This document shows positions 22,426-35,133 of a stretch of DNA of 64,000 nucleotides, piece after piece. Origin of the DNA: Saccopteryx bilineata. Taxonomy: Eukaryota; Chordata; Mammalia; Chiroptera; Emballonuridae. The DNA is taken from NCBI RefSeq assembly GCF_036850765.1, contig NC_089495.1:28116875-28180874 (forward strand), in the 5' to 3' direction. The position numbers and the translations under genes are program-made. The notes beneath the pieces were generated by a model. The model was not told the origin of the DNA, did not search any database, and saw only the letters and a list, made by a program, of their open reading frames with translations. Numbering within the stretch: position 1 is the stretch's first letter; every line of letters starts with the position of its first letter.

Positions 22426-24866
22426 AACAGAAAATTACTTCACCACAGAATCTCACACACATACACACACAAAAAAAAAACACCCCACATAAAGCAGCAA
22501 GTTGGTAGCTTTTCAATATTTATTCTTTCTGAATTATAGAAATAAGTGCTAAACCTTTTTTTCATTTGCAGTATTTACCAAAAGTTTTCCCTATTAAAGA
22601 ATTAAATTACATGATGACAAAGAGTAATACAAGACCAAAGGATGGGAGTTGCTGGAGAGAGATTTCATGTCAGTAGATATTCTAATCTTTGGAGTCATTC
22701 AAGATGCAACAGAAGATAGTAAAGCTTTAATTCCTTTGGATAAATCGACCAGAAGCTGGAAGATATTCTGAAGGAAAATCTATGCTCTGTCTAGGTGGTT
22801 GTTCAAGATGATGCTTTGGTTATATGACTCTGTGGACACTAAAAGGTAATGAGAACATCACACAATCCAACTCGTCAAAATTTCAAGATGAGCCTTAGCC
22901 TCAGGAAAATGGAATACTTTCTTGGTTCACGTAAATAGCAGGTGTCACTTGAAAATTTTCCAGATTCATTAACAAGAATCAAGAGACCAATTATTTGCTG
23001 CACTCTGGCGTGTGTGTGTGTGTCTGTGTGTGTCTGTATGTGTGTGAATTCAGCTCATTAGGGGTAATCAATCAGTTTGGAATAAAGATTAACTGTTAAA
23101 TTTTTAATTAAAATAATTATAGTAATGTTGTAATAATGGTAAAATTACTACAAATCTATGACTATGCCAAAAAATAGATGTGCCTTAGTTTGGAGCACAG
23201 CACATATCTCAAATTGTCTTTCCTTCACAGTGAGAACACCCCTCCTCTTCACCTCTGAGAATAGCATCACTTCCCTCGGCCAGTAGGCTGCCCAGAGAGC
23301 GCAAAGGTGAGAGCCTTGGCTGTTGGCTTAGTGTCCATACCTGTGGCTTCTAGATCTTAAGGAGGCTTTGAGGCTAAAGGATTTGAAGGAAAAGAAAAGA
23401 AGGAAAAGGAAGAAGCATGCTACCAGCAGCTTGATGATAAAGAAAGGATGGGTATAGAAGGTAAGAAAAGACACAAAACAGGGATTTAATTTGGTTTAGT
23501 ACTTGTTCAAGTTAATGGCCAGAGTGATAGAAATATTTACTATATTATTTTGCCAGTTATTCCCAGGTTACTTCTTCTTCAACTCTGGGCCCAGTAGTAA
23601 ATTTGGCTTTCTTACGTGCATCTTGTGCAAATCTTTACAACAATGCACAATGCAAATCAGCAATAAAATGCTACACTTTTTCTCTTGGTCAGGGCATCGT
23701 GTCTGTGGGTGGTTCAAACACACAAAGAGTGGTGCCTGAGTCATTTCCATTCCATAATATGCTATGGATATTTGTTTTCTGGTGACTAGCAGGGAAAAAC
23801 ATATTTCTGGTTTTGTTGATTTTCCAGCCTCTGGAATACTTATTTATCTATTGAAAGGTTAGATTTAGAAAGAGTATGTCTTCTGAAATACCTGCTTGCA
23901 AGATAACTGTAAAGAAGCACAGATAGAAACTTTCCACAGCAGATTAATAGTCGGAAATTTTAAAGCCTTGAGAAGAAAAATGCAGAAGCAAAATTGCTTC
24001 TGTGTCCTTCTTTTTATGTACACTATACCTAGGAAGTCTTCATTTTGCCACTGACTTACAGCACGGACAAAGGGAAAATCTGGTGGTTACGCATGGCTTA
24101 TTATGGCCTAGTTGAATGGTCCAGGCTAAAAAAAATCCATTTTCATGACTGAATTATTAAATATTGAATTATTTGCTATGGATTTTTGCATCAACGAGCA
24201 ACCAGATAATTATTAAATGTCATTTTTTTTTGTTTTTGTTCATAAGCATACATATATTTATTGAATTAAATTAACTAAAGCAAGAGGAAATACTTAGCCA
24301 TCAATTGCTTAATAGGCATTATAGGTAATAAAAAGGCCAACTTTTTATTTAACTAAAGAGAATTATTCCTGCCTATGCTCACCAGAAACATGAAGAAAGC
24401 CTGACATTCCCCCTCCCTCACACAAAAAACATTATTTTATTTAATGGCAACCATACTATCTCATTAGTTTAGCCTCCAATGACTGGAAGATTTTGATATT
24501 GCAGAGTAAGTGCTACACTATATAGGAGGTCTGAGACAGTGACAGAGGATGTTGTCCCTTTCCCAGGAGTCATGTACACATTTTGACTCTTTCTTAAAAA
24601 TTGTCATCAGAGCTTATGACAAGGCATTTTTAAAATTCTCAATTATCGTAGCTCTAAACATTTCTTTCATTCCTGAAAAAATAAAACTCATCTTTAAAAG
24701 ATCAAATTTAAATTTGATGACTAAGACAGGAGTTCAAGCTACTCTTGGCTATATTTACCTTGAGGTACTGAGACCCCTTATTTGAGCTAGGAAATAGTAG
24801 ATAAAACAAATAATTGATTAATCCTGTTAAAATATTGTAAAAATTATCATATCAGTTAATGTAGAA
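22426..24866. other. Unassigned sequence with a (TG)n tract
   Basis: Imperfect (TG)n at about 23010-23045. No frame longer than about 80 codons and no motif I recognise. Confidence 0.45.
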
Positions 24867-25060
24867 TTTATTTATTTTTTACTTTTTTTTTGATTTTATG
24901 TTTTTATTTTTAGAGAGAGGAGAAATTGGAGGGGACAGTGGGAAGTATTAACTTATAGTTGCTTCTTGTATGTGCCTTAACCAAGCAAGTCAGGGGTTTT
25001 GAACCAGCAACCTTCGCATTCCAAGTTGAAACTTTATCCAATGTGCCACCACAGGTCAGG
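24867..25060 (-). mobile_element. tRNA-derived bat SINE, short type
   Basis: Minus-strand head CCTGACCTGTGGTGGCACAT with a decayed body and a T-rich left end (its A-tail). A sister of the copies at 2.1 and 35.6 kb. TAATGT lies at both borders and may be the core of the target duplication. Confidence 0.78.
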
Positions 25061-25648
25061 ATAATGTCTAATCATTATTGGACTGGAAGAAAATATAGGT
25101 CTTTCCTGACTTCTATTTGTATATTGGTGTCTATTCATCCAGATATATGTAAAAGTTAATTCTATACATTATTGAAATAGTTTTCAAAAAAAAAGTTCAA
25201 ATAAATTAAAGTCAAAATTCTCCAGTAATCCAAATTTCATTGTAGAGTAGCCATCTATTCTTTCAAATGCAATATGTAAAAATTTGTCACTTATAGGGTA
25301 TGTACACTGCTATACTGTCTTGTGTTGATATAGATGTATAATGTTTCATTCATCCTAGATTTCAAATTACTAGAGAACAGGAATTGCATTATTGGACTTT
25401 TAAATATGTTTTAATTTCTCCCTAACTTAGTGACTGTGACTTAAAAGGTACTCAGGAAGTATGTCATAAGTATAGTTTCATACTGGCTCTAAAGGAAATT
25501 CCACAGGGAAATTCTAAATATATAAGATTGTTAATGCTTGTTCACATTAGTGAAATAAGTTTAAAACCTTCTAAAATTACCTCTGTAAAACATTTAAATA
25601 TAATACATTACATGTTCATGTAAAATGAAACAAATAATTTCACTTATT
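25061..25648. other. No clear feature; possible L2 remnant
   Basis: A stretch at about 25370-25465 ('agagaacaggaattgcattatt...') loosely resembles the L2 3' end. The rest is unassigned. Confidence 0.35.
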
Positions 25649-25657
25649 GATAAGCTA

Positions 25658-25700
25658 GTCTACGGCCATACCACCCTGAACGCGCCCGATCTAGTCTGAT
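25658..25700 (+). pseudogene. 5S rRNA 5' fragment
   Basis: GTCTACGGCCATACCACCCT and the following bases to 25700 match the first 43 or so bases of vertebrate 5S rRNA, with one visible change (CTAG for the usual CTCG at 25691-25694). It is cut off well before the internal promoter is complete, so it is inactive. GATAAGCTAG flanks it at 25649-25658 and 25698-25707 (the outer bases overlap the fragment), suggesting insertion of a truncated 5S copy. Confidence 0.85.
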
Positions 25701-25785
25701 AAGCTAGCGTTTATTTTTTAGCCACATTTCTTATGGTGTATTTCAATAATAGAAACAAAAGCATTCTTTGGTACATTTAATCTGG

Positions 25786-25986
25786 CCCATGGAGTTCAAC
25801 AGCTCAAACTGAACTCAAATTTGAGCTCTATCACTTATTAATTGTATAAACTTGGGCATGTTACTTAACCTTCTCAAACCTCAGTTTACTCATCTATAAA
25901 GATATTAAATATTCTTTAGAATTAATTAAATTAAAGGTGACATATATAAATTATCTAACACAGTTCTCAGCATTTAGTAATAACTT
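25786..25986 (+). mobile_element. MIR (ancient SINE)
   Basis: Good match to the MIR core: 'gagctctatcacttattaat', 'cttgggcatgttacttaac' and 'cctcagtttactcatctata', then the 'cagttctcagcatttagtaa' tail. Confidence 0.85.
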
Positions 25987-28317
25987 CATGAGTTCAGATC
26001 AAAATGCATTTTTAAAGACATATCTTCATATTTTTGTGAAAACTGAATGTTATTGAATCAAACTAATCTTATCTATTGTTCATTCTATTGGATCCAGTCA
26101 TCTTACTAATGGTAAACACTCTTGTATAATAGTAACAGTATGCAGCTAAAAGCAGTAAAATCGTAGTTGCCTTTTAAACATGCATACTTTTGTCTCACTT
26201 TTTGTATGCATTTTACTTTGGTCTTTATTATTTGTCTAATATTTTCTGTGTAAGTTCATGTGATTTGTAGCTGCAGTATTTTACTGTGTACTTGATTCAC
26301 TAACAATTACTTAGAATTAAGGACGTTCACCTAATTGAGATTAGAATGGAAATTCTCTGAGGTCTTCTGTTTGCTTGGTCAGTATCTTATTCGTGAGCCT
26401 CTACACAAATCATGACAGGAGAATAATTCTGGTGGTGGCTGTCAAGGCAGAGATAGAATGCTGAGTGAGGTCTGTAGCTTAAAAACATATATCCTGAGTC
26501 AAGGTTGTTAGATTTCAAGTGTTTGACTTTGGAAATGATTTGAACAGAATTTGATAGAAAATTACTAACTCAGCCCTGGAACTCAATTCACCTCTGAAAT
26601 GAGTAGGGTCACACTTCCTTTCTTGTCCTTCTCCTATCCCCTCTTTTTCAACCTTATTTCTTCAAGTAGTCTAAGGACCAAACACCCAGTGGACAGATAG
26701 TACATTGAAAATGTGCACAGGGAGAGCTGACTTGGGAGAAATGCCCCCTCTCTGGTGGAAGGGTGGTTTCTATTCTATTTCAAGTTGGACTTGAAATCAA
26801 TATGTCATTATAAACACATATGGTACAGGGAGAGACAGGGCGTGGATATACACCCAGGATAAAGTAATTTGGAAACATTAGTTTCTTTGAAATGTGCTGC
26901 ACACCAAGGAGACATGAGCATTTCACTGTGGATTTCCGTGCCTCAATCAATGTCCTTTCTTTTTCTCACTTGAAGCAGTTTTACAGACAAGCATAGTTAC
27001 CTGCTTAGGAAAAGTTTGGATTCCAGTAACATTTTCTGACTGCTTGTCCAGCTCCAAACCTTTAATTGTTTGTTTTTAACTGCAACCCACAGTATTTGCC
27101 TTGGGGAGAAAATCTCTGGTAAATTTAAAATAAAAAGAAAAAAAGTGTTTGCTTCATTGCATCCTACAAGAAATGGTGTTTTGCACACAATTGTTTTTCA
27201 GCAGCCTAACTATCTTGAGAGTAAACCCTTTGATAATGTTCTTATGCCTATTACTCCCTCAAAAGATGCAATAAGCTAGTATGACAAGCATGCAATAATA
27301 CATAAAATTGAGAAAGGGAATAGAACAGAATTTATAAAATCTCCTCTAGCTTTTCAGGCCACTCAGTCTTCCACAGATCTTCATAATATTTTTCTGTTTA
27401 AACTAAGACACTTTGAACCAACCTACCCCAATTCTTCAACTTCTAAACTTCCTTTTGGAATGATAGCTATCATGCTCCCTGTTTCACTGTAGAACAGTTC
27501 TTTTTTCTTTCCATAATTTTCCCACTCCTCTATCTTCAAACCTGCCCCAAATTTAATGAGCTGTTTTTTATTACTTGATGGCTATTCTGACCCTCTTTAA
27601 ATAAGGAAAGTATTTTTGCTTTAATTTCTAAGAATGAAGATACATTTGTGCTGATCCAGAGTTATTCTTTTATTGGATTGGGGACTGAAGTTGAGACTTT
27701 GGAACTTGAATGGAGTCCAGCTAATGGTCAATGTGGGGATTGAATATGTAACCCCAACCTCATTAACATCTTGTTCCAACTAATTGATTGACCTCATTCT
27801 AATCCAGGCTGACTACATTATACATTCTAATCCCAGTCCTATTTCTAATATATTTTTAAAGGCTTGGTGGGTGAATTAAATAAAAGACCTAAATATGGAA
27901 AAATATTTTAAGAAGAAATGAAGCTATTTGTTGAAATTATTTTTAAAAGATTACATTAAAAATGTTTTCTGGATATTGCTAACCAAAAGTTACTAATTCT
28001 TTGGTTGGCATGTAGAAATAAACATTTAAAAACATGTATCTGTACAGTAAGATTACCTTGACTTCAAACAGATTTTCCAATACTTTGTCCTTTTTAGTTA
28101 GTAAAATTGCTTGTTATATCAATTCAGTCAAAAATGAAGAGGAGACTTAGGCTATCTAGATGGATTTAATACTAAAATTCAAAATTTAAGACATACTATG
28201 TTATTTTGTTTGCTGGATTTAGCCAATTTAGAAGTCCACATATTTTAAAGAAGTAGACCACTTAACAAATCTCCAAAGATTGGTTTTAAATTTCAGTTAC
28301 TCTTGTATATTTATTCT
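25987..28317. other. No recognisable feature
   Basis: 2.3 kb of AT-rich non-coding sequence without a supported gene or repeat. Confidence 0.45.
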
Positions 28318-28352
28318 CATTCATTCATTCATTCATTCATGCATGCATGCAT
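28318..28352. repeat. (ATTC)n / (ATGC)n tetranucleotide repeat
   Basis: Six or so ATTC units pass into three ATGC units. A simple repeat. Confidence 0.9.
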
Positions 28353-29241
28353 TTAATATGTACAGAGTACTTACAAAGTGGATGACACTAGGCAAAGCAT
28401 TGTGTCAAGATCTAGTATGAGATTTGAGACACATGCAAAGAACTCAAACACAGGCTGATGTAATATATCCTACCAGAAAGGCACAGAAGACTATGAACAT
28501 TCATAAAATGAAAAAAAAGAAAGTAAACTTGAGTTGGGGAACACTAAGAATGACTTCATGCAGTGGATTACCGTGCCCATATAAAGAAAAAGAATCTGGA
28601 CATACCCAAAAGAAAATAAAAGGAGAAGAAACTATATGAATAACTCAGAGAACAGAAGACCCTGGTAGAAATGGAACTTACTGGTTTGGCTGGAGTACAG
28701 TTTAGAAAGAAGTAATTGGGGATAAAATTAAAAATGAGCACTAGATTAATGAGTCTTGAAAATCAGGTTAGGTTTCTTTAAATGGTAATAGAGAACAATT
28801 TAGAAGGATTTTACGTTATTTCTTTTGTTTGCTTATTAGCAAGAAAATAATCTATATGGAGATTAAAAAATGTGACACTGTTAGCTTCAAAAAGGCTATT
28901 AATCAATCTAAGTCAAAAGCATAGAGGTTCAGAATAACGTAGCACAGTGGGAACAAAAGGGAGGAATAAATTAAGACATAGTATAATTGAAATTGTGAAG
29001 TCCAGCTTTTAGAGGAGTGAAGGCAAAAATGAGAAAAGTTCCATGTTGTTTATAGAGCAGCACAAAGGAAAAAAAATGCAGAAGACAATTAGTTTAAGTG
29101 CTCTGTCATTCAAATAATTTTCCATCAGAACCTATATGATTTGTTCTTGGATCATTCAAATGTATTAAATTGCTTTCAAAGAAAAAGCCATTGACTCTGA
29201 AATCTGATTGCTTCAGTATGAAAACTGACCATCCACTGATC
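28353..29241. other. No recognisable feature
   Basis: Non-coding sequence; open frames up to 71 codons lack any motif. Confidence 0.45.
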
Positions 29242-29249
29242 CACTGGAA

Positions 29250-29601
29250 CAGGGGTAGTCAACTTTTTTATACCTACAGTCCACTTTTGTATCTCTGTTA
29301 GTAGTAAAATTTTCTAATTGTCCACTGATTCCACAGTAATGGTGATTTATAAAGTAGGGAAGTAACTTTACTTTATAAAATTTATAAAGCAGAGTTACAG
29401 CAAGTTAAAGCATATAATAGTAATTACTTACCAAGTACTTTATGTCAGATTTTTGCTAAGTTTGGCAGAATAAATCTTGATAAAACAACTTACTATAGTT
29501 AAATCTATCTTTTTATTTATACTTTGGTTGCTCTGCTACCACCCACCATAAAATCTGGAGCTCCCACTAGTGGGCGGTAGGGACCAGGTTGACTACCACT
29601 G
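29250..29601. mobile_element. Non-autonomous hAT transposon (MITE)
   Basis: 352 bp. Left end CAGGGGTAGTCAAC, minus-strand right end CAGTGGTAGTCAAC (one mismatch in 14). Flanking 8-bp duplication CACTGGAA (29242-29249) and CACTGGAG (29602-29609). AT-rich interior without coding capacity; 'gtgggcggta' near the right end is typical of such internal hAT termini. Confidence 0.9.
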
Positions 29602-29609
29602 CACTGGAG

Positions 29610-30085
29610 CAAAGGATGTTAACCTGCTCCCCAAAGCAAGCTTTAATAAAACTCATAGTTATTCCTGTGTTTTCAGCTTCATGATAAAAAGCAGGTCTTG
29701 GCTTACAGACTGTACAGTCGGATATAACTTATGTTTATCCAAGAACCCTATGTACAAGTCCTATACTAGATGCTAATTTTTGCTTCCAAGAAGCTCATTG
29801 ACTAATAGGGAAGACCACCTTTTCTTCACTTTATTTTACTTCCTCACTACATACTCATTCCAAAATCCTTTGAAATCTAATTATTGTCTTTAAAATTCAT
29901 CTGAAATACCTATTTCAAGCTGTGTTAGTATAGTTAACACATTGATATCTTGTACTCAGTTATTATTTACCATGATATTTGAAATTACTAATCATTTTTC
30001 TGACCTCTGATTTACTTCCTCCCTTACTCATCACCCCTCCCCCAGCATTTTTAGTACAAACAGATACAAAACTAACATATGCATA
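29610..30085. other. No recognisable feature
   Basis: Unassigned sequence between the hAT element and the interrupted SINE. Confidence 0.45.
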
Positions 30086-30851
30086 TTTTTTAAAGTCTCC
30101 ATTGATTTGAGGGAGAATGGAAGAGAGTGAGAGAGAGAAGCACTGTTGGGCAGATAAAATATATTATGCTCACTTTGTTAAAGATGGCGCTGCCCACGTG
30201 GAAGCCCGTCGCCCAGGTGATTGCTTGGGATGGGCGTGATTATGTTAATATGTGTTGGGATAGGGCTTTCACGCCAAAACATTTTAAAAGGAAGAGAGAT
30301 CACATTGTTCGGAGAAAAGAGTGATTATGTTCTAGGAGGACAGCAGAGAGGAGAGCAGATAAAGGCCACATGGAGGAGAAGAGAAGCAGCCAAGATGGCA
30401 GAGTGCTGAAGCAGAAGCCAGTTTGTGCAGAGTTTGTGCAGAGAGAAGGAAATGGGGAACAGAGGTGAATAAGGCTGGTGAGGTACAAACCTTTGATCCT
30501 AGGAAAACTTGGATAAGTCAGTAGCTTTGTGAACACTGAGTGAGTGGGTTTTGGAGCCTGCCAAACAGTGTGTGTTTTTACTTGCCCTCCAGGTGCAAGC
30601 TAGGATTGAAGGTAATGGCCCACCAGTCCTTGGCTCTGTTGTTTCATTACTGTCTGTCTGAATCTAATGCAAACATGCATGGGCCAGGCAGCTGTGATGG
30701 TGGCCATGGCTACTGGCTTTACAAGCATCAACTCGTTATTCCATTTAATTGTTCCACTTTTGAGTTGCATACTCATCGATTGCTTCTCACTGACTGAGGA
30801 TTGAACCACGACCTTGGCGATGCATTATCCATTGAACCACCTGGCCAGGGC
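30086..30851 (-). mobile_element. tRNA-derived SINE split by a solo LTR
   Basis: The two parts (30086-30143 and 30724-30851) together make one minus-strand SINE: the right part ends CTGGCCAGGGC with box-B-like GGTTCAATCC on the minus strand, and the left part holds the purine/T-rich tail. Possible outer duplication is TGCATATTTTT (near 30080) and TGCATGTGTTTTT (30852 on). Confidence 0.75.
30144..30723 (+). mobile_element. Solo LTR of an endogenous retrovirus
   Basis: A 580-bp unit starting TG and ending CA, inserted in a SINE whose halves rejoin cleanly around it. A 5-bp duplication AGCAC (30139-30143) and AGCAT (30724-30728), one mismatch. It contains two YY1-like AAGATGGC sites (about 30182 and 30392) and an E-box CACGTG (about 30196). 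It is best explained as the product of LTR-LTR recombination of a provirus. Strand is a guess; the retroviral class is not determined. Confidence 0.7.
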
Positions 30852-31059
30852 TGCATGTGTTTTTCTTTTACTCTTCCATTGATTTCCATGACACTTTTAT
30901 TTACTAGTTTTTCTGACAATTCTCCTTTACTTTCTCACTCTTTCTCTGCCTTCCTTCCTTTTCTAAACTTTAATGTATGCTTCTGCTAGGGAATTTTTCT
31001 GGAATCCTTTTGTGCTCACTTCTTTGTTGAATTATTCTGCTCTTAGAAATGAACTTTCC

Positions 31060-31330
31060 CCACTACCCTCATTAAGACATAATTGACATATAACATACAT
31101 TGTATTAGTTTAAAGTATACAATGTGATAATTTGATGCACATATATATTGCTAAATGATTATCACAATAATGTTAGTCAACACATCTATTATCTCACACA
31201 ATTACCACATTTTGATTGTTGTGGTGGTATGAACATTTAAGATCCACTCTCTTAGCAGTTTTCAATTAATTATACAATGCAGTATTAGTAACTGTAGTCA
31301 CCAGACACAACTCTTAAACATCCTACAGAA
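31060..31330 (-). mobile_element. Old L1 3' end
   Basis: Reverse-complement 3' UTR of an old L1 subfamily: 'ttgacatataacatacattg', 'ctctcttagcagttttcaa' and 'agtattagtaactgtagtca' are characteristic stretches. Divergent. Confidence 0.7.
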
Positions 31331-34165
31331 ACAAAAAAGCACATGGAACTCTCAATAATAGTAAGTAGTTTGTGAAAGAAACAGCTTAGACTCAAAGTTT
31401 GAACATGCTAGAAGGAAGATTGATAAGATAGGCGAAGCCAGGTCCTGGAGGAACTTCTGTGTCAGAATAAAATTGTAGACTGTATCCTATGGGCAAAGAA
31501 GAGCACTTTAAACATGTCAACAGGGTGGTGGCAGCATCACATTTTTTGTGTGTGTGTATTTGTTTGTTTTAAGAAGATCTTGAAAAATATTCAAATCAAG
31601 ACTGAGAGTTTTCAATTAACATCTAACTCGCATTAATTGACATTGTGTTCAGAAGGGTACTGATGCTGTATTTAGGTAAAGCTGGGACTAAAGCCATCAT
31701 TATATACTCAGGTATGGCTGTTATTCTAGGGACAACTTCCAAAAGACATCTCCTAAAACCACATGACCTCCTCCCACCTAAAAAATACATCTGATATCAG
31801 CACTCAATATCTAAGAAATGTGGAGCATATTGAAGACTTTTTAAAAAGGATGTCAGGGAAAGATTCAGCTTCCAAAAAAATAAAGTATTTCTCCATTGTC
31901 AAAAATAAATGTGACTGTCAAGGGAACAGTGGTGGAGAAATGCAAATGGTGTGCCATAGATGCCATCAAAGAGCTGGCAAGTGAAGCAAGACCAGGGAAC
32001 GGTGGAAGAAACAGGAGGCTGTTGCTGAAATCCAAAATAGAAATGATGAAGTTCTAAATCCATTAATGTCAGTGGTGCTGGAGAGAAGAGGATGGAGTTA
32101 GGCGATATTAACAATGCAGCTAAAATCATTGACAGAACCATGGGATCACAAGCTTTTAACTGGCAGAGAAAGAACAACTCATAAAGAATTCTGAAATGAA
32201 GCTTCTACCTGGAGGCCTAGAAAAGCAAAAAACAAAAAACACCTCGGAAAGAGTGGAGTCACAAAAGGCCAGTTCCAGAAAGAATGAAAATTGTTGCAGA
32301 CAAATGAGGTATGAGATGACTGAAAGATGTCCATTGAATTTAGCTGCTAGAAAAATTGACCCTGTATTGACAAATTCTGTACCCTAGTGGGAGGGGATGC
32401 CAACCTAAGTGTTTTTATTTCCTCACCTTCCATTCACCCCTTTCAAGAAGCTAAGCTATAAAAGCAAGGCAAGGGAAGCTTTGGCAAACTTAAGGTCTTA
32501 ACTCCTTTTTGCTGTTTTTGAGGTGGGAAAGATTTGAGTATGTTTATAGATAAAGAAGAGATCTTTAGAGGAGGGTACACTGAAGATGCAGGAGAGAGAT
32601 CCCTGCTGGAGAAACAGTGGGGTGACCCTGGAAGAGGAGGAAGGGAAGTAAGAAGTGGGTGTGGATGCAGATCAGATTGTAGGTGTCAGAAGGAAACTGA
32701 TGGAATGAAATCAAATATCATAGACGTTTTGTTTTCAGTCAAGTAGGTTCATGTCCTGAGAAAGAGGAGGGACAAAGGACTTTGGAAGAGTAATAATATT
32801 TGTACTGAATGTTACAGTCACTTAGTGGTTGGTGACTGGCAACAAGCAAAAGATTATTTTAGAATTTCTGAAAAACAAACTGCGATTTTCAGACGAAGTC
32901 AGTAGTTCTTATTCTTGGTAGTTCTCTTAGTATGATAAAACCTGCACCTGGCTTTTTAGAACAGTGCTGGAAAGAGAAGCCTGCTTCATCCCCTGATTCC
33001 TGAGTTTTGTGTTCTTAGGAGTTGGGGGAACATTCAGGGCATCCAGTAAAGCAGATTATTTCTCAACAAGTCCCTGAAGAAAGTCTTGGAAACAATCCAC
33101 AATGAGACTCCTTCTAGCTTTATGTAGTTCTGTCATTGTATTCTCCTGTCAGGTCCCTGTAGAGCCTCCATATAGGGTGTCTTCCACTGGCTAAATATTA
33201 TCAAAGCTGAATAACCAGCTTGGACCTTCCATCCAGTCCTGTGAAGCTACTGTTTTATCTAGGTGCCTCTAGACTAAAATCTTCAATCTTTCTGTAAGTT
33301 CTGTTCTCATTGAGCACACATATCTTTTCCCAGTGAACAGGTATGAATCTCCTCTTCATCTGTTTAATACTAGTGAGCAATTCCACCCCAGGACAGAAAA
33401 CCAATAGGCTATTTCCAATAACTGACTCAGCATGCTATGTTTTGGATGTAATGAGACTGCTGCTAGACTCCATGAGCTATCCAACCAAGAAGTTTCCAAG
33501 ACTTTCTTCAGCTGTATTTTACAGATAATAAACCACAGGGTAGTGTCAGTGATTGTAAACTTAGTGTTTGACAGCCTTGAGAGATACACACCAGGGAATC
33601 TATGATTACTGGTTACTCTTACGAAATCTGGCTAGTTGACCGTTTCAGGTATATGACTTAGTGGGTTGGTATTTTAGTTGCACTCACACACACAGAAAGA
33701 CTGTGTGTGTATGACATGTATGTTTGTATGGAAAAACATACAACAACATGGACTCTGTTGCTTTAGGTCTTGATTTGGTTTGCTGAAAGTTGACTCAGTA
33801 AAGGTTCACATACCCCTATCAATAATTATAAAACCACAAAAGGTTTGAACATAAAGTTGGTGTTTTAAATATAGACAAATTCATTTGGTGGTAAAACTTG
33901 ACTTCAGTAGATATGATTTTATCATTTAAATTTTCTCATTTAGTATGAATGCTTTTCTGTAAAAATACTAGTTTTGTTGTTACAGGGTGCTCTATCCCCA
34001 TATTCTGATTAGAGAGTTACATACTATAAATATATGTACTATATAACTTCCAAAATTTGAAAAAATTCTGAATAGCAAATCATATTTATTCCTGAAGATT
34101 TCAGATACAGAATTGAGAGTCTATACTTAATATCTATCATATAAAAATATGACTATTTGCTTGAA
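31331..34165. other. No recognisable feature
   Basis: 2.8 kb without a supported gene. Open frames of 60-92 codons around 31.76-32.75 kb have no motif and no coding signature that I can see. Confidence 0.45.
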
Positions 34166-34181
34166 AATTCATTTCTTATTT

Positions 34182-35120
34182 TATTTTTTAAAATTTTATT
34201 GAATTTTTTTGGGTGACATTGATTAATAAAATTATATAGGTTTCAGGTGTGCAATTCTACAATACATCATCTGTATATTGCAGTGTGTGTTCACCACCTC
34301 AAGACAAGTCTATCCTCCCTCTACCCCCTTCCTCCTCTCCCTATCCCCTTTTCCTCCTGTAATCACCACACTGTTGTGTGTGTCTACAGGTCTTTATTCT
34401 TTGCTTAATCCCCTCAACTTTTTTACTCAGTCCCCAACCCCCATCCCTTCTGACAGCTGTCAGTCTGTTCTCCATGTCTATGATTCTGTTTCAATTTTGT
34501 TGGTAGTTTATTTTGTTTAGGAGAGTCCACATATAAATACAATTATATGGTAACTGTCTTTCACTTAGCATAATAATCTCCAGATCCCTCCATGCTGTCG
34601 CAAAGTGGGCAAAGGACCTAAATACACATTTCTCCAAAGAAGACATACAGATGGCCAACAGACATATGGAAAGATGGTCAATGTCACTAATCATCAGAAA
34701 AATGCAAATTAAAACCACAGTGAGGTCTTATCTCATACCTGTCAGAATATATACCATCAAAAAAATCAACAAGCAACAAGTATTGGTAAGAATGTAGATA
34801 AAAGTGAATCTACATGCACCGTTGGTGGGAATGCAAATTGGTGCAGCCACTGAGGAAAGCAGTATGGAGTTACTCAAAACTTAAAAATGAAACTATCTTA
34901 TGATCAAATGATTCCTCCTCTGGAAATTTATCCAAAATAACCTCCAAAACACTAATTCTAAATAATATATGCACCCTCTATGTTCACCGCAGTGTTATTT
35001 ACAATTACCAAGATTTGGAAGCAGTCCAAGTGCCCATCAGTAAATGAATGAATAAAAAGCTGTGATACATTTACACAATGGAATACCACTCAGTCACAGA
35101 AAAGGGAAATCTTGCCTGAG
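34182..35120 (-). mobile_element. L1 with 5' inversion (twin priming)
   Basis: 34182-34604 is the L1 3' end on the minus strand, from its T-tract tail back to the ORF2 C-terminus. 34603-35117 is the preceding part of ORF2 on the plus strand. The plus segment ends where the minus segment begins in L1 coordinates, so almost nothing is lost at the inversion. Short homology (AAAG) is shared at the joint. TTCATTTC at about 34168 and 35124 may be the target duplication. Confidence 0.85.
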
Positions 35121-35133
35121 TATTTCATTTCAT

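Noticed and set aside
21982..22539. A 185-codon open frame on the plus strand and overlapping frames on both strands
   Set aside because: It lies over the GC-rich SINE at 22004-22410. The same frames recur over the SINEs at 8, 38, 39.8, 54 and 56 kb, so they are by-products of repeat composition.
25658..25700. Functional 5S rRNA gene
   Set aside because: Only the first 43 or so of about 120 bases are present.
31763..32746. Cluster of 63-92 codon frames as a possible processed gene copy
   Set aside because: No frame continuity, no A-tail, no flanking duplication and no recognisable protein.
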